Shown: one piece after another, positions 27,885 through 37,178 of the stretch | How the letters are laid out: each line of letters opens with the position of its first letter | How positions within the stretch are numbered: the first letter of the stretch is position 1 | Assembly: GCF_014203795.1 (NCBI RefSeq) | Contig: NZ_JACHJU010000001.1 | Span: forward strand, 2,046,001 to 2,110,000 | DNA length: 64,000 nucleotides | Direction of reading: 5' to 3' | Origin: Streptosporangium album | Lineage (GTDB): Bacteria; Actinomycetota; Actinomycetes; Streptosporangiales; Streptosporangiaceae | Program-made: the position numbers and the translations under genes | Notes under the pieces: model-generated | What the model was told of the DNA's origin: nothing | The model's input: only the letters and a program-made list of their open reading frames with translations | Databases searched by the model: none

Positions 27885-28544
27885 TTAATCTCCGATTGCG
27901 TCTTGTGATCCGGTGATGCGCGCGACCAGACGGTGCATCGACGTTTTCCAATTGCTTTCCAGCTCTTGGAACGTCACCGCGAAATCCTGCTCCTGCAGAG
28001 CCCGCGCGATACGCTTGTGCTGTTCGATCGACTCTCGAACGCTATGCGGATCGCCGAGGTAGGCATGCTCGTAGCGGTGGACGATGCGCTTGGTGTCGGT
28101 GATCATCTCCAGGAGGCGGGCGTTCGGGCACGCCTCGAGCAAACTCGCGTGCCACTCGTCGTCGGCGCGTTGCACACCGCGGACATCTGCGGCCGTCGCC
28201 ATCTTCTCCGCGAGCTCGATGAGCTCTGGCGCGCGCCGGGCGAGCTCCTCGGGGTCGGAGAGCTTGACCGCGAGCACTTCGAGCTGAGCGATGATCGGAT
28301 AGGTGTCGCGGACTTCCTGCTCGCTCAGCACGGAGACCCAGTAGCCCCGGTTGGGCCGGGCGTCGAGAATGCCCTCCTGGGCCAGGCTCGCCAGCGCCTC
28401 ACGCAGCGGCGTACGGCTGACACCGATCTCCGCCGCGAGGTGTACCTCGTTGATGCGACTGCCCACCGGATACTCGCCTCGGAAAAGGCGGTCGAGAACC
28501 TCGTCTCTCACCTGCTCACGCAAAAGTCTGCGAGCGACCGCCAT
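27885..28544 (-). CDS. GntR-family regulator, FadR subfamily with FCD domain
   Basis: A 219-aa regulator. The winged helix spans residues 5-70 (IGVSRTPLREALASLAQEGIL is the recognition part, with VSRTPLREAL the GntR hallmark). The C-terminal FCD domain (about 80-210) has DDEWHASLLEAC and HKRIARALQEQDF, which supply the Asp and His ligands of the usual metal site. ATG 28544 is chosen because GGAGG stands 5 nt upstream; the frame is open to 28586. FCD regulators sense organic or amino acids. It heads the operon with two aminotransferases and likely binds the 17-bp palindromes at 28588, 30153 and 35792. Confidence 0.92.
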   Translation of the reverse strand: MAVARRLLREQVRDEVLDRLFRGEYPVGSRINEVHLAAEIGVSRTPLREALASLAQEGILDARPNRGYWVSVLSEQEVRDTYPIIAQLEVLAVKLSDPEELARRAPELIELAEKMATAADVRGVQRADDEWHASLLEACPNARLLEMITDTKRIVHRYEHAYLGDPHSVRESIEQHKRIARALQEQDFAVTFQELESNWKTSMHRLVARITGSQDAIGD

Positions 28545-28587
28545 TTTCGCCTCCAAGCATGCTTCCGATGCTGTCAAGATAAGCATA

Positions 28588-28604
28588 CTACATACTGAAC
28601 TCAG
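28588..28604. promoter_or_regulatory. Candidate GntR operator, divergent gntR/lyase promoter
   Basis: CTACATACTGAACTCAG matches 13 of 17 positions of the palindrome CTGCATTCTGAATGCAG found at 30153. It lies in the 123-bp gap between the divergent gntR operon and the lyase gene, where one bound dimer could control both. Confidence 0.55.
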
Positions 28605-28667
28605 TGTGCACGGAGCGCTAGGGTGGGGCCGAATCCCATCACTCCCCTATGCTCCGGAGGCGGCACC

Positions 28668-29867
28668 ATGCCAGGCTTCGCCATCACACGAACGCCAAAA
28701 AAACCCATGCCGAGCAGCGGTTCCGCGCTGACCGTCAGCGACGATCCCCGGGACGCTCCCCAGCGATTCCACCAATCGATGCCGGGCTACGCCCGCACCC
28801 CGCTTGTCGAATCGCCCGAGCTGGCACGTCGGCTGGGAGTGGGGCGAGTCCTCGTCAAGAACGAGCAGTCCCGCCTCGGGCTGCCATCGTTCAAGATCCT
28901 CGGGTCGTCCTGGGGGGTCTACCGAACGTTGTCCGAGCGGCTCGGCCTTGATCCGACGCTCACTTTCGAACAGGCGCGCCAGGCCGTACGGCCGTTGCGT
29001 GACCACGTGCTGACGTGTGCCACGGACGGGAACCACGGCAGAGCCGTGGCTCACATGGCGGCTCTCCTCGGCATGCGCGCCCGCATCTACGTTCCGATCG
29101 ACGTGTCGTCCTCGCGGGCGGAGGCGATCGAGGGCGAGGGAGCGGAGGTGATCCGGGTGTTCGCGAGCTACGACGACACGGTGCGCTATGTCGCCGTCCA
29201 GGCCGATCGGGACGACCACGCCATCCTGGTGTCCGACACCGCCTGGCCGGGGTACGAGACCGTGCCCCGCTATGTGATCGACGGCTACTCGACGATCTTC
29301 CACGAGGTGGACGAGCAGTTGACCGAGTTGGGTCTCGACCCTGCCGACGCCGTGGACCTGGTGATCGCCCCCGCGGGCGTCGGCGCGTTCGCCGCGGCGG
29401 TGGGCCTGCACTTCGGTCCCCGCGCGGCGACGCGCATCGCCACCGTCGAGCCTGACAGCGCCGACTGCGTCCACCGCTCACTCGCCGCCGGCGTGCGGAT
29501 GACGGTCCAGGGCCCTCACCACTCCATCATGGCGGGCCTGAACTGCGGCGAGACGAGCGTGGTCGCGTGGCCGATCCTGCTCGACACGGTCGACGCGACC
29601 ATCACGGTCGACGACGACAACGCGCGCCAGGCCATGCGGATCTTCGCCGACTGCGGGATCGAGTCGGGTGAGAGCGGCGCCGCCTCACTCGCGGGCGCGC
29701 TGCTGGTATCCGCGGATCCGGGCTTCCGTGACGACCTGGGACTGACCCGGAGCAGCACGGTCCTGTTGCTGAACACCGAAGGCGCGAGCGATCCGGTGAG
29801 CTATCGCAGCATCGTCGGAGATCAAGGCGCCGCGAACGTGCCGGTCACCGGCCGGTCGAGTGATTGA
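28668..29867 (+). CDS. Diaminopropionate ammonia-lyase-like PLP enzyme
   Basis: A 399-aa fold-type II PLP enzyme. The Schiff-base lysine lies in LPSFKILGSSWG, the cofactor loop in TCATDGNHGRAVAHMA, and a glycine-rich phosphate loop in APAGVGAFAAAVG; GLNCGETS is typical of DpaL/YgeX. The family converts 2,3-diaminopropionate to pyruvate and two ammonia; some relatives act on serine or threonine. ATG 28668 follows CGGAGG at 7-nt spacing, so the open frame back to 28623 is not used. It diverges from the gntR operon over a shared operator and precedes a peptide importer. Confidence 0.82.
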   Translation: MPGFAITRTPKKPMPSSGSALTVSDDPRDAPQRFHQSMPGYARTPLVESPELARRLGVGRVLVKNEQSRLGLPSFKILGSSWGVYRTLSERLGLDPTLTFEQARQAVRPLRDHVLTCATDGNHGRAVAHMAALLGMRARIYVPIDVSSSRAEAIEGEGAEVIRVFASYDDTVRYVAVQADRDDHAILVSDTAWPGYETVPRYVIDGYSTIFHEVDEQLTELGLDPADAVDLVIAPAGVGAFAAAVGLHFGPRAATRIATVEPDSADCVHRSLAAGVRMTVQGPHHSIMAGLNCGETSVVAWPILLDTVDATITVDDDNARQAMRIFADCGIESGESGAASLAGALLVSADPGFRDDLGLTRSSTVLLLNTEGASDPVSYRSIVGDQGAANVPVTGRSSD

Positions 29868-29946
29868 CGCGGTGAGCGGGGCACCGGCAGGCGTGCGCGC
29901 CGCCTGATCCGGACCGGCCCGGCGGCAGCTGTGGCCGTGGTCTGGA

Positions 29947-29986
29947 CACGTGCGTAGGACTCCCCCGTGCGGGGCCTGCGCACGTG
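29947..29986 (+). terminator. Long hairpin after the lyase gene
   Basis: CACGTGCGTAGG (29947-29958) pairs with CCTGCGCACGTG (29975-29986), 12 bp with one G-T pair, and an inner CCCC/GGGG stem extends it. It lies 80 bp after the stop codon. No T tract follows. The rest of the 29868-30131 gap shows no gene. Confidence 0.5.
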
Positions 29987-30131
29987 ATCTTCCAGTGCCC
30001 GCATCCGGCAAGCCGACGCCGTTCCGCACCTCCTCCGCGCCGGATCATCACCGGCGACAGCGGGCGTCGGTGAGGGCCTGTAACGCGGCCACCTCGCATA
30101 TTTCCCCAGAAGGTTCCTCTATCCATGTCCC

Positions 30132-30169
30132 TTGACAGCGACAGTGCCGTATCTGCATTCTGAATGCAG
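30132..30169 (+). promoter_or_regulatory. Promoter with GntR-type operator before the peptide importer
   Basis: A consensus TTGACA -35 box (30132-30137) is followed 18 bp later by CATTCT as a weak -10. The -10 lies inside CTGCATTC-T-GAATGCAG (30153-30169), a palindrome with perfect 8-bp arms around one base. A repressor bound here would block RNA polymerase. This is the best copy of the motif repeated at 28588, 35792 and, weakly, 39045. Confidence 0.65.
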
Positions 30170-30266
30170 CACGCAGTTGGAAGCGCGTGGGGAATGCCTC
30201 GACTGCCTGCGTCACACGACTGCCAGTTCTGGCGTCATGACGGTTTCCATCAAAGGTGGGTTGGCT

Positions 30267-31850
30267 GTGTTCCTGCGCGTCAGAAGTAGGGCGACCATCG
30301 GCTTAACAGCTGTCGTGTTAACTACGGTGGCCTCGTGCGGCGGCTCCGGAGCCGCGAAGAAGGCGGAGGCGTTCTCCGCCGCGATCCTGGAGCCGTCGTC
30401 GCTCATGCCGGCCAACTACTCCGAAATCTACGGAGCGCAGGTGGTGTCCGCGCTCTTCACTCCTCTGGTGACGTTCGACATCAAGACGAACCAGACCGAG
30501 CTGAAGGTCGCCGAGAGCATTGAATCCGCCGACAACAAGGTGTGGAAGGTCAAGCTCAAGCCCGGCTGGAAGTTCCACAACGGCGAGGCCGTGACGTCGA
30601 GGTCGTTCGTGGACGCGTGGAACTTCGCCGTGAACAAGAAGTCCGCCCAGCTGAACGCCTACGTCTTCGGCGAGATCAAGGGATACCCCGACGTCGTCTC
30701 CGGCGCTCAGCAGACGATGTCGGGGCTGCGCGTCGTGGACGATCAGAATTTCGAGATCACGCTGGTGAGACCGTGGTCGCAGTTCAAGCAGCTGCTGGGT
30801 TATCCCGCGTTCTCGCCGCTGCCGTCGGTTGCCTACCAGGACCCGAAGGGGTTCGAGCAGAAACCGATCGGGAACGGTCCGTTCGCCATCGAAGGCATCT
30901 GGCAGCACGACCAGCAGATCACGCTGCGCCGCTACGACCCCTATCCCGACGCCAAGGCCAAGGCCAAGGAAGTCCAGTTCAAGATCTACCAGAGCTTCGA
31001 CACCGCCTACAACGACCTGCTCGCCGGCAACCTCGACGTCCTGCCCGCCGTTCCGACCGCCAGGATCACCGAGGCCAAGAGCCAGCTGGGAGACCGGTTC
31101 CAGGAGTCGCCGAGCGGCCGGATGGAATACCTCGGGTTCCCCCTGGACAGCGACAAATTCAAGTCCGCCGGCGTCCGCAGGGCCATCTCGATGGCCATCG
31201 ACCGGGCGGCGATCACCAAGGCGATCTTCCAGGGCACGCGCACCCCGGCGACCGGCTACGTTCCGCCCGTCGTCCCCGGTGCGCCGAAGGACGCCTGTGG
31301 CGCCACGTGCGTTCACGACGCCTCCGCGGCCAAGGCAGCCTTCGACGAGGCGGGCGGCATCCCCGGCAACACCTTCACCATCGGCTACAACAGCGACGCC
31401 CCCGAGAACAAGGAGTGGGTGGAGGCCGCCGCGGGCCAGATCTCGAAGGATCTCGGCGTGAACGTCCAGACCAAGGCCTATCCCAAGCTCGCGGTGCTGC
31501 TCGGGGACCTGGGCAGCGGAAAGGTCGACAGTGCCTTCCGCACGGCGTGGACCTTCTACTTCCCCAGCCCGGAGAACTATCTCAAACCGCTGTTCACCCA
31601 GAACGCCGGCGAGAACTTCTCCGGCTACAAGAACGACAAGTTCGAAGCGCTGCTGCGCGACGGTGCGGCCGCCCCGAGCCCGGAATCCGCGAACGCCACG
31701 TACGCGGAGGCCGAGCAGGTGCTCCTCCACGACATGCCCTACGTGCCGCTGTGGTACCAGGGCGTGATGGTTGGACACTCCAAGCGGGTCAGCGACGTGA
31801 GCGTGGACTCCTTCCGCAGGTTGCGGGTCGAGTCCGTGGTCGCGAACTGA
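30267..31850 (+). CDS. Peptide ABC transporter substrate-binding lipoprotein
   Basis: A 527-aa SBP family 5 protein that captures peptides or similar solutes outside the membrane. GTG 30267 is the chosen start: it follows AAAGGTGGG and gives a short basic N-terminus, a hydrophobic helix and a lipobox ending TVASC, so the mature protein is lipid-anchored at that cysteine. KVKLKPGWKFHNGEAVTSRS is the family signature near residue 90. The frame is open to 30132 but that part overlaps the promoter and operator. It begins a dppABCDF-type operon; permease follows after 27 bp. Confidence 0.92.
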   Translation: MFLRVRSRATIGLTAVVLTTVASCGGSGAAKKAEAFSAAILEPSSLMPANYSEIYGAQVVSALFTPLVTFDIKTNQTELKVAESIESADNKVWKVKLKPGWKFHNGEAVTSRSFVDAWNFAVNKKSAQLNAYVFGEIKGYPDVVSGAQQTMSGLRVVDDQNFEITLVRPWSQFKQLLGYPAFSPLPSVAYQDPKGFEQKPIGNGPFAIEGIWQHDQQITLRRYDPYPDAKAKAKEVQFKIYQSFDTAYNDLLAGNLDVLPAVPTARITEAKSQLGDRFQESPSGRMEYLGFPLDSDKFKSAGVRRAISMAIDRAAITKAIFQGTRTPATGYVPPVVPGAPKDACGATCVHDASAAKAAFDEAGGIPGNTFTIGYNSDAPENKEWVEAAAGQISKDLGVNVQTKAYPKLAVLLGDLGSGKVDSAFRTAWTFYFPSPENYLKPLFTQNAGENFSGYKNDKFEALLRDGAAAPSPESANATYAEAEQVLLHDMPYVPLWYQGVMVGHSKRVSDVSVDSFRRLRVESVVAN

Positions 31851-31877
31851 CCACGCGGTTGAACGGAGAAAGCAATC

Positions 31878-32801
31878 TTGCCTCGTTATGTCATCAGCCG
31901 CGTCCTACAAGCGGTGCTGGTCCTGGTCGGCGCGACTCTGGTCATCTTCATCCTCACCTTCGCCCTGCCGGGTGACCCGGTACAGGCCCTGGCCGGGGAA
32001 CGGGCGGCCGATCCGGCGTTCGCGGAGGCGATCCGAGCCCGTTACCACCTCGACGAGCCGCTGTTGCAGCAGTACGGCCGCTTCCTGCTCGGGGTCGTCC
32101 AGGGCGATCTGGGTGAGACCTACAGCGGCCAGGACGTGGCCCAGATGCTCAGTGAGCGGATGTGGGTCAGCGGTCAGCTCGCGTTGTTCGCCCTGGCGTT
32201 CCAGATCATCATCGGTATCGGCGCCGGGGTGGTGTCCGCCCTGCGCCGTAACGGTGTCGCCGACGCGGGCGTCCGGCTCTTCACCCTCGCCGGGCTGTCC
32301 ATCCCGTTCTTCGTGACCGCGTTCGTGCTCCAGCTCGTGGTCGGCGTGAAGCTCGGCTGGCTTCCCGTGGCCGGAGCCGAGAGCGGCTTCCTCAGCTACG
32401 TCATGCCCGGGTTCGTGCTCGGGTCGCTGTCCACCGCCTATGTCGCCCGGCTGACCCGAGGCCAGCTCACCGAGGCGCTTCGAGAGGACTACGTCCGGAT
32501 GGCCACGTCCAAAGGCTTGACTCGAGTCCGAGTCGTGGCGTTCCACGCCCTGCGCAACAGCCTGATCCCGGTGGTCACCTTCCTCGGCCTGGAGGTCGGC
32601 GCGCTGCTCAGCGGCGCCGTCATCACCGAGAGCATCTTCAACCTCCCCGGCATGGGTCAGGCCATGGCGCGCGCCGTCTACCTGGGAGAACGCACCACGG
32701 TGGTCGGCGTGGTCACGGTCTTCGTGCTGATCTACGTCGTCGCCAACCTCGTCGTCGATCTGCTGTACGCCGTACTCGACCCGAGGATTCGCTATGCCTG
32801 A
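31878..32801 (+). CDS. Peptide ABC transporter permease (DppB type)
   Basis: A 307-aa inner-membrane permease with six helices. RVLQAVLVLVGATLVIFIL is the first helix, LPGDPVQALAGERA follows as in DppB/OppB, and the EAA loop EALREDYVRMATSKGLTRVR contacts the ATPases. Translation starts at TTG 31878, which follows GGAGAAAG at suitable spacing. It overlaps the DppC gene by 8 bp. It forms the channel with DppC for substrate handed over by the upstream lipoprotein. Confidence 0.93.
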   Translation: MPRYVISRVLQAVLVLVGATLVIFILTFALPGDPVQALAGERAADPAFAEAIRARYHLDEPLLQQYGRFLLGVVQGDLGETYSGQDVAQMLSERMWVSGQLALFALAFQIIIGIGAGVVSALRRNGVADAGVRLFTLAGLSIPFFVTAFVLQLVVGVKLGWLPVAGAESGFLSYVMPGFVLGSLSTAYVARLTRGQLTEALREDYVRMATSKGLTRVRVVAFHALRNSLIPVVTFLGLEVGALLSGAVITESIFNLPGMGQAMARAVYLGERTTVVGVVTVFVLIYVVANLVVDLLYAVLDPRIRYA

Positions 32802-33705
32802 GCTCGCTTCCGCCACCGGCGTCATGGAGCGCCCGGCGGCTCCGCAGAGAAAGCGGCGTGGTCACTGGCAAGCGGTTTGGAGAAGGCTCGCCCGCAGTCC
32901 GCTCTTCTATCTGTCCGCCACCCTGCTCGTGGTGATGGTGGGCATGGCCGTCGCACCGGGCCTGTTCGCGCCGGCCGACCCCCAGGACTGTGATCTCGGG
33001 CGGACCCTGGCCGATGCGGGTGCCGGGCAGTGGTTCGGCCGGGACCTGCAGGGCTGCGACGTGTTCTCCCGCAGCGTCCACGGCGCCCGGGCGAGTCTCG
33101 GCATCGGTATCGCCGTCTCGGTGGTGACAGGGCTGCTCGGCGGGGTCATCGGCGCCACCGCGGGCTACTTCGGCGGCTGGGTCGACGCGACCCTGTCCAG
33201 GATCACCGAGATCTTCCTGGCCATTCCGCTGCTGCTGGGCGCGAGCGTCCTGCTGACGCTGTTCGGCACCTCCGGCAGCGGCATGTGGACGGTGATCATA
33301 GCCCTGTCGGTCCATGGCTGGCCGCAGGTCGCGCGCATCACCCGTTCGTCGGTCATGGAGGCGAAGCAGCAGGACTACATGCTGGCCGCGGCGGCCATCG
33401 GCTGTTCGCGATCGCGGGCCCTGATCCGCCATGTCGTGCCGAACAGCCTCGGCCCCTGGCTGGTGGTCGTGACGACGAACCTCGGCGTTTTCATCACGTA
33501 TGAGTCGATCATCTCGATGCTGGGGATCGGCCTGCGCCCACCGACGATCTCCTGGGGGCAGATGATCCACGACGCTCAGGCCCGATTCCTGGAGGCGCCC
33601 CTGCCGCTCCTGGGCCCGGCTCTGTTCCTGAGCGTCACCGTCCTGGCCTTCATCCTGCTGGGCGATGTCGTCCGAGACGCGATCGATCCGAGGATCCACT
33701 CATGA
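32794..33705 (+). CDS. Peptide ABC transporter permease (DppC type)
   Basis: A 303-aa partner permease with an N-terminal cytoplasmic segment, a first helix near residue 40, and the periplasmic FGRDLQGCDVFSRSVHGARAS motif typical of DppC/OppC. The EAA loop is VMEAKQQDYMLAAAAIGCSR. Start overlaps the dppB-like gene; the ATPase gene follows after 40 bp. Confidence 0.93.
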   Translation: MPELASATGVMERPAAPQRKRRGHWQAVWRRLARSPLFYLSATLLVVMVGMAVAPGLFAPADPQDCDLGRTLADAGAGQWFGRDLQGCDVFSRSVHGARASLGIGIAVSVVTGLLGGVIGATAGYFGGWVDATLSRITEIFLAIPLLLGASVLLTLFGTSGSGMWTVIIALSVHGWPQVARITRSSVMEAKQQDYMLAAAAIGCSRSRALIRHVVPNSLGPWLVVVTTNLGVFITYESIISMLGIGLRPPTISWGQMIHDAQARFLEAPLPLLGPALFLSVTVLAFILLGDVVRDAIDPRIHS

Positions 33706-33745
33706 TCGCCGTATCCACCGGGCCACGAGGTCGAAGGGGAGAATC

Positions 33746-34786
33746 GTGACAACGGAACACGCCGAAGGCGGCTCGACGGCCGGCCACCTGCTGGAAGTGG
33801 ACGACCTGCGGGTCGAGTTCGGCGGCGACGACGGCCACACACCGGTGCTGCGCGGGGTGAGCTGGCACGTGGATCGCGGGGAGACGCTCGCCGTCCTCGG
33901 CGAGTCCGGGTCGGGCAAGAGCCTGACCGCGCAGGTGATCATGGGAATCCTGGAGACCCCGCCCGCGCGGATCGCGGGCGGAAGCGTGCGCTGGGAGGGC
34001 CGTGACCTGCTCGGCCTTCCGGAACCCGCCAGACGCGAGATCCGGGGGCAGGGGATCGGCATGGTCTTCCAGGACGCGCTGTCCGCGCTGAACCCGGTCC
34101 TCCGCGTCGGTCCGCAGATCGGCGAGACCCTGCGCGTACGCCTGGGCCTCTCCCGCCGGGAGGCGCGCGAGCGGGCGATCGAGTTGATGCGGCAGGTGCG
34201 GATCCCCGATGCCGAACAGCGGTACCGCCAGTACCCGCACCATTTCTCCGGCGGCATGCGGCAGCGCGCCGTGATCGCGATGGCGCTCGCGCTCTCGCCG
34301 GACGTGCTGATCGCCGACGAGCCGACGACCGCGCTGGACGCCACCGTCCAGGTCCAGATCCTCCGGCTGCTCCAGACGTTGCAGAGCGAGTCCGGCATGG
34401 GGCTGGTGCTGATCAGCCACGACTTCGGCGCGGTCGCGTCGATCGCCGACCGCGTGGCGGTGATGTACGCCGGTCGCGTCGTGGAGACCGGCGCGGTCCG
34501 CGACATCTTCCGCCGCCCGGCCCACCCCTACACCCGGGCACTGCTGGATGCGGTCCCGCGCGCGGATCGCCGGGCCGGGCAGCTCGCCGCCCTGCCCGGG
34601 CAGCCGCCGGTGCTCCGTAAAGGCGCGACCGGGTGCCCGTTCCGCTCGCGATGTCCGATGGCGGAAGCCGTGTGCGAGGAGCGGGAACCGGCCCTCGCGG
34701 AACACGCACAGGGCCGCTGGAGTGCCTGCCACCTGGGAAAGGACGTGATCGCTGGTGTGCTCCCAGCCCATTCTCGAGGTCACTGA
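33746..34786 (+). CDS. Peptide ABC transporter ATP-binding protein (DppD type)
   Basis: A 346-aa ATPase with Walker A GESGSGKS, signature [15 protein letters not shown], Walker [13 protein letters not shown] and switch histidine in LISHDFG. The C-terminal oligopeptide-type extension has the cysteine cluster [15 protein letters not shown] that may hold an iron-sulfur cluster or zinc. GTG 33746, after AAGGGGAGA, is the likely start; the frame is open further upstream but overlaps the permease gene. It pairs with the next ATPase. Confidence 0.93.
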   Translation: MTTEHAEGGSTAGHLLEVDDLRVEFGGDDGHTPVLRGVSWHVDRGETLAVLGESGSGKSLTAQVIMGILETPPARIAGGSVRWEGRDLLGLPEPARREIRGQGIGMVFQDALSALNPVLRVGPQIGETLRVRLGLSRREARERAIELMRQVRIPDAEQRYRQYPHHFSGGMRQRAVIAMALALSPDVLIADEPTTALDATVQVQILRLLQTLQSESGMGLVLISHDFGAVASIADRVAVMYAGRVVETGAVRDIFRRPAHPYTRALLDAVPRADRRAGQLAALPGQPPVLRKGATGCPFRSRCPMAEAVCEEREPALAEHAQGRWSACHLGKDVIAGVLPAHSRGH

Positions 34787-35765
34787 CGTCACCCGCCACT
34801 ATGCGTCCGGGCGTCGGTGGCCGTTCGGTCCCCCGGCGCAGGTGCACGCGGTGGACGGCGTGTCCTTCGCCCTGGGCGAGCGGGAGACGCTCGGCCTGGT
34901 CGGTGAGTCCGGCTGCGGGAAGTCCACGCTCGGGCGGATGCTCGTCGCGCTCGATCGACCCTCTTCCGGGACGATCCGATACCGCGGCGAGGACATCCAC
35001 CGGCTCAGTCGCGCGGGCCTGAAGCACCTGCGGCGTAAGATCCAGATCGTCCTGCAGGACCCGTACACGAGCCTGGACCCGCGGATGACCGTGGGCGACA
35101 TCGTCGCCGAGCCGCTGTCGGTGCACGGCGAAGGCACGCGGGCGGAGCGCCGGCGCCGGACCCAGGAGCTCTTCGAGCTGATCGGGCTCAACCCGGACCA
35201 GGTCAACCGCTACCCGCACGAGTTCTCCGGCGGTCAACGTCAGCGCATCGGCATCGCCCGCGCCCTCGCGCTGGGGCCCGAGGTCATCGTCTGTGACGAA
35301 CCCGTCTCGGCGCTGGACGTCTCGATCCAGGCGCAGGTGCTCAACCTGCTGGCCGAACTGCAGGAGCGGCTCAACCTCTCCTACGTGTTCATCGCCCACG
35401 ACCTGACCGTGGTCCGCCAGATCAGTCACCGCGTGGCCGTGATGTACCTGGGGAAGGTCATCGAGATCGGCCCGGAGAACGCGGTCTACGCGGAGCCGCG
35501 CCACCCCTACACGCAGGCGCTGCTGTCGGCCGCGCCGCACGCGGATCCCGATCTGGCGCGCGAGCAGGAGGTGATCCTGCTCGAAGGCGATCCGCCCAGC
35601 CCCGCCGCCCCGCCCAGCGGCTGCCGCTTCCGCACCCGGTGCTGGAAGGCGGAGGAGGTGTGCGCCGTACACGAGCCCGCGCTCGTGGGGGCCACGGGTG
35701 ACGCCGCTCACCATCAGACCGCCTGCCACTTCGCCGCCCCGTCGCCCGTACACACGACGGGTTAA
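34755..35765 (+). CDS. Peptide ABC transporter ATP-binding protein (DppF type)
   Basis: A 336-aa ATPase, the second half of the importer motor: Walker [10 protein letters not shown], signature [15 protein letters not shown], Walker [13 protein letters not shown], and the C-terminal [15 protein letters not shown] cluster. It starts within the preceding gene (32-bp overlap), so the two ATPases are translationally coupled. The operon ends here; the next gene has its own palindromic promoter region. Confidence 0.93.
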   Translation: MCSQPILEVTDVTRHYASGRRWPFGPPAQVHAVDGVSFALGERETLGLVGESGCGKSTLGRMLVALDRPSSGTIRYRGEDIHRLSRAGLKHLRRKIQIVLQDPYTSLDPRMTVGDIVAEPLSVHGEGTRAERRRRTQELFELIGLNPDQVNRYPHEFSGGQRQRIGIARALALGPEVIVCDEPVSALDVSIQAQVLNLLAELQERLNLSYVFIAHDLTVVRQISHRVAVMYLGKVIEIGPENAVYAEPRHPYTQALLSAAPHADPDLAREQEVILLEGDPPSPAAPPSGCRFRTRCWKAEEVCAVHEPALVGATGDAAHHQTACHFAAPSPVHTTG

Positions 35766-35791
35766 TGCGGCAGTCGCGGGGTTGCGCATAA

Positions 35792-35830
35792 CTGCCTTCT
35801 GAATACAGAATATTGAATGCGATTGCATTC
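35792..35830 (+). promoter_or_regulatory. GntR-type operators before the amidohydrolase gene
   Basis: CTGCCTTCTGAATACAG (35792-35808) matches 15 of 17 positions of the importer-promoter palindrome. Next to it GAATGC-GATT-GCATTC (35815-35830) gives two more half-sites facing each other. The pair lies 17-55 bp before the start codon, in AT-richer DNA. Confidence 0.6.
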
Positions 35831-35846
35831 CAACCTTGGAGGAAAA

Positions 35847-37106
35847 GTGACCAAGCCCCTAGATGACCGACAGTTCGCCGTCCGGGCCTCCCGCGTGCTG
35901 GACCCCGCGAGCGGTGAGTACTACGAGGACGCGAGCGTCGTCATCGCCGATGGCCGGATCGTGTCGGTCGTCGACAACCCGCCCGCCGATGCCGAGCTCA
36001 TCGACGTCGGGCGGTTGACCTTGATGCCCGGGCTCATCGACTGCCACACCCACATGCTGCTCCGCCCCGAGGACCAGGTGTGGCCGCCGGCGCTCCTGTT
36101 CAAGACGCAGGTCTACCGGGTGATCGAAGGCGTCAACGCGTGCGACCGGGCGCTGCAGATCGGTTTCACCAGCGCCCGCGACACCGACAACGAGCAGGTG
36201 TGGCACGGCGACACCGCGCTCCGGGACGCGATCGAGGCCGGCATCATCCCCGGCCCGCGCATGGCTGTCGCCTCGGACGGCATCTCCATCACCGGCGGCG
36301 ACATGCGGATCGACGACAAGGTGAACCCGGAGCTCCACCTCCCGGACGTCGCCGGCATGGTCGACACCCGGGACGAGCTGATCAAGGAGGTCCGCCGCCA
36401 GATCAAGATCGGCGCGGACTGGGTCAAGATCTACGCGACCAGCACCCGCAAGGACGTGGAGCCGGAGGAGCTGGAGCCGCTGCACCAGTTCACGGAGGAG
36501 GACATCGCCGCCGTGGTCGCGGAGGCGAAGAGGTACCGGCGCGACGTCGCGGCCCACGCGTACGGCAAGGACGGCGCCCAGGCCGCGATCCGCGGCGGCG
36601 TCCGCACCCTTGAGCACGGCCCGCTCCTGACCGAAGAGGACCTGCAGGCCATGCTCGAGTTCGGCACCTTCTGGGTTCCGACGATGGGCACCTACTACAA
36701 GCGGCAGCACACCGACTTCGACCGGCGCTTCGTCAAGAGGCACGAGGGCGCGTTCAAGCGCGGCCTCGAACTGGGCGTCAAGATCGCTTTCGGCACCGAC
36801 GTCGGCTCCTTCCCGCACGGCGAGCAGATGGACGAGTTCAGCCTGATGGTGCAGTACGGCATGAAGCCCCTGGACGCCATCAGGTCGGCCACCGTGGTGG
36901 CGGCCGAGGTGCTGCGCAAGGAGGGCCAGATCGGCACCCTCGCCGCGGGCGCCCACGCGGACCTCGTCGCCGTGGATGGAGACCCTCTGCAGGACATCGA
37001 GGCGCTCAAGCGGGTGGGCTTCGTGATGAAGGGCGGCCGGGTCCACCGGGACGACTTCGCCGCCAGCGCGAAGACGCCCGACGTGCAGTGGACGCCGTCG
37101 CGCTGA
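35847..37106 (+). CDS. Metal-dependent amidohydrolase, Xaa-Pro dipeptidase/imidazolonepropionase-like
   Basis: A 419-aa amidohydrolase-superfamily TIM barrel with a binuclear site: HTH in LIDCHTHMLL, the carbamylated lysine in ADWVKIYATST, histidines in DVAAHAYG and TLEHGPLL, and the aspartate in AFGTDVGSFPHG. This set matches zinc carboxypeptidases that cleave N-acyl or Xaa-Pro/Xaa-Arg peptides. There is no signal peptide, so it acts in the cytoplasm on imported substrate. GTG 35847 follows TTGGAGG at good spacing. It has its own operators, 25 bp upstream, and is followed by a paralogous amidohydrolase. Confidence 0.88.
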   Translation: MTKPLDDRQFAVRASRVLDPASGEYYEDASVVIADGRIVSVVDNPPADAELIDVGRLTLMPGLIDCHTHMLLRPEDQVWPPALLFKTQVYRVIEGVNACDRALQIGFTSARDTDNEQVWHGDTALRDAIEAGIIPGPRMAVASDGISITGGDMRIDDKVNPELHLPDVAGMVDTRDELIKEVRRQIKIGADWVKIYATSTRKDVEPEELEPLHQFTEEDIAAVVAEAKRYRRDVAAHAYGKDGAQAAIRGGVRTLEHGPLLTEEDLQAMLEFGTFWVPTMGTYYKRQHTDFDRRFVKRHEGAFKRGLELGVKIAFGTDVGSFPHGEQMDEFSLMVQYGMKPLDAIRSATVVAAEVLRKEGQIGTLAAGAHADLVAVDGDPLQDIEALKRVGFVMKGGRVHRDDFAASAKTPDVQWTPSR

Positions 37107-37127
37107 ACATCCAGGTGTGACGATCGA

Positions 37128-37158
37128 GTCATCCCGCCGAACGGACCGGCGGGATGAC
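37128..37158 (+). terminator. Perfect 12-bp hairpin between the two amidohydrolase genes
   Basis: GTCATCCCGCCG (37128-37139) and CGGCGGGATGAC (37147-37158) pair perfectly around a 7-nt loop. It begins 21 bp after the first gene's stop and ends 20 bp before the next start, so it may attenuate or protect mRNA between the two. Confidence 0.55.
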
Positions 37159-37178
37159 GTGGACCGAAGCGGAGGGCC

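Noticed and set aside
29868-30131. Small genes in the gap before the importer
   Set aside because: Short frames on both strands have no ribosome site or coding bias; the gap is better explained by a terminator hairpin and a promoter.
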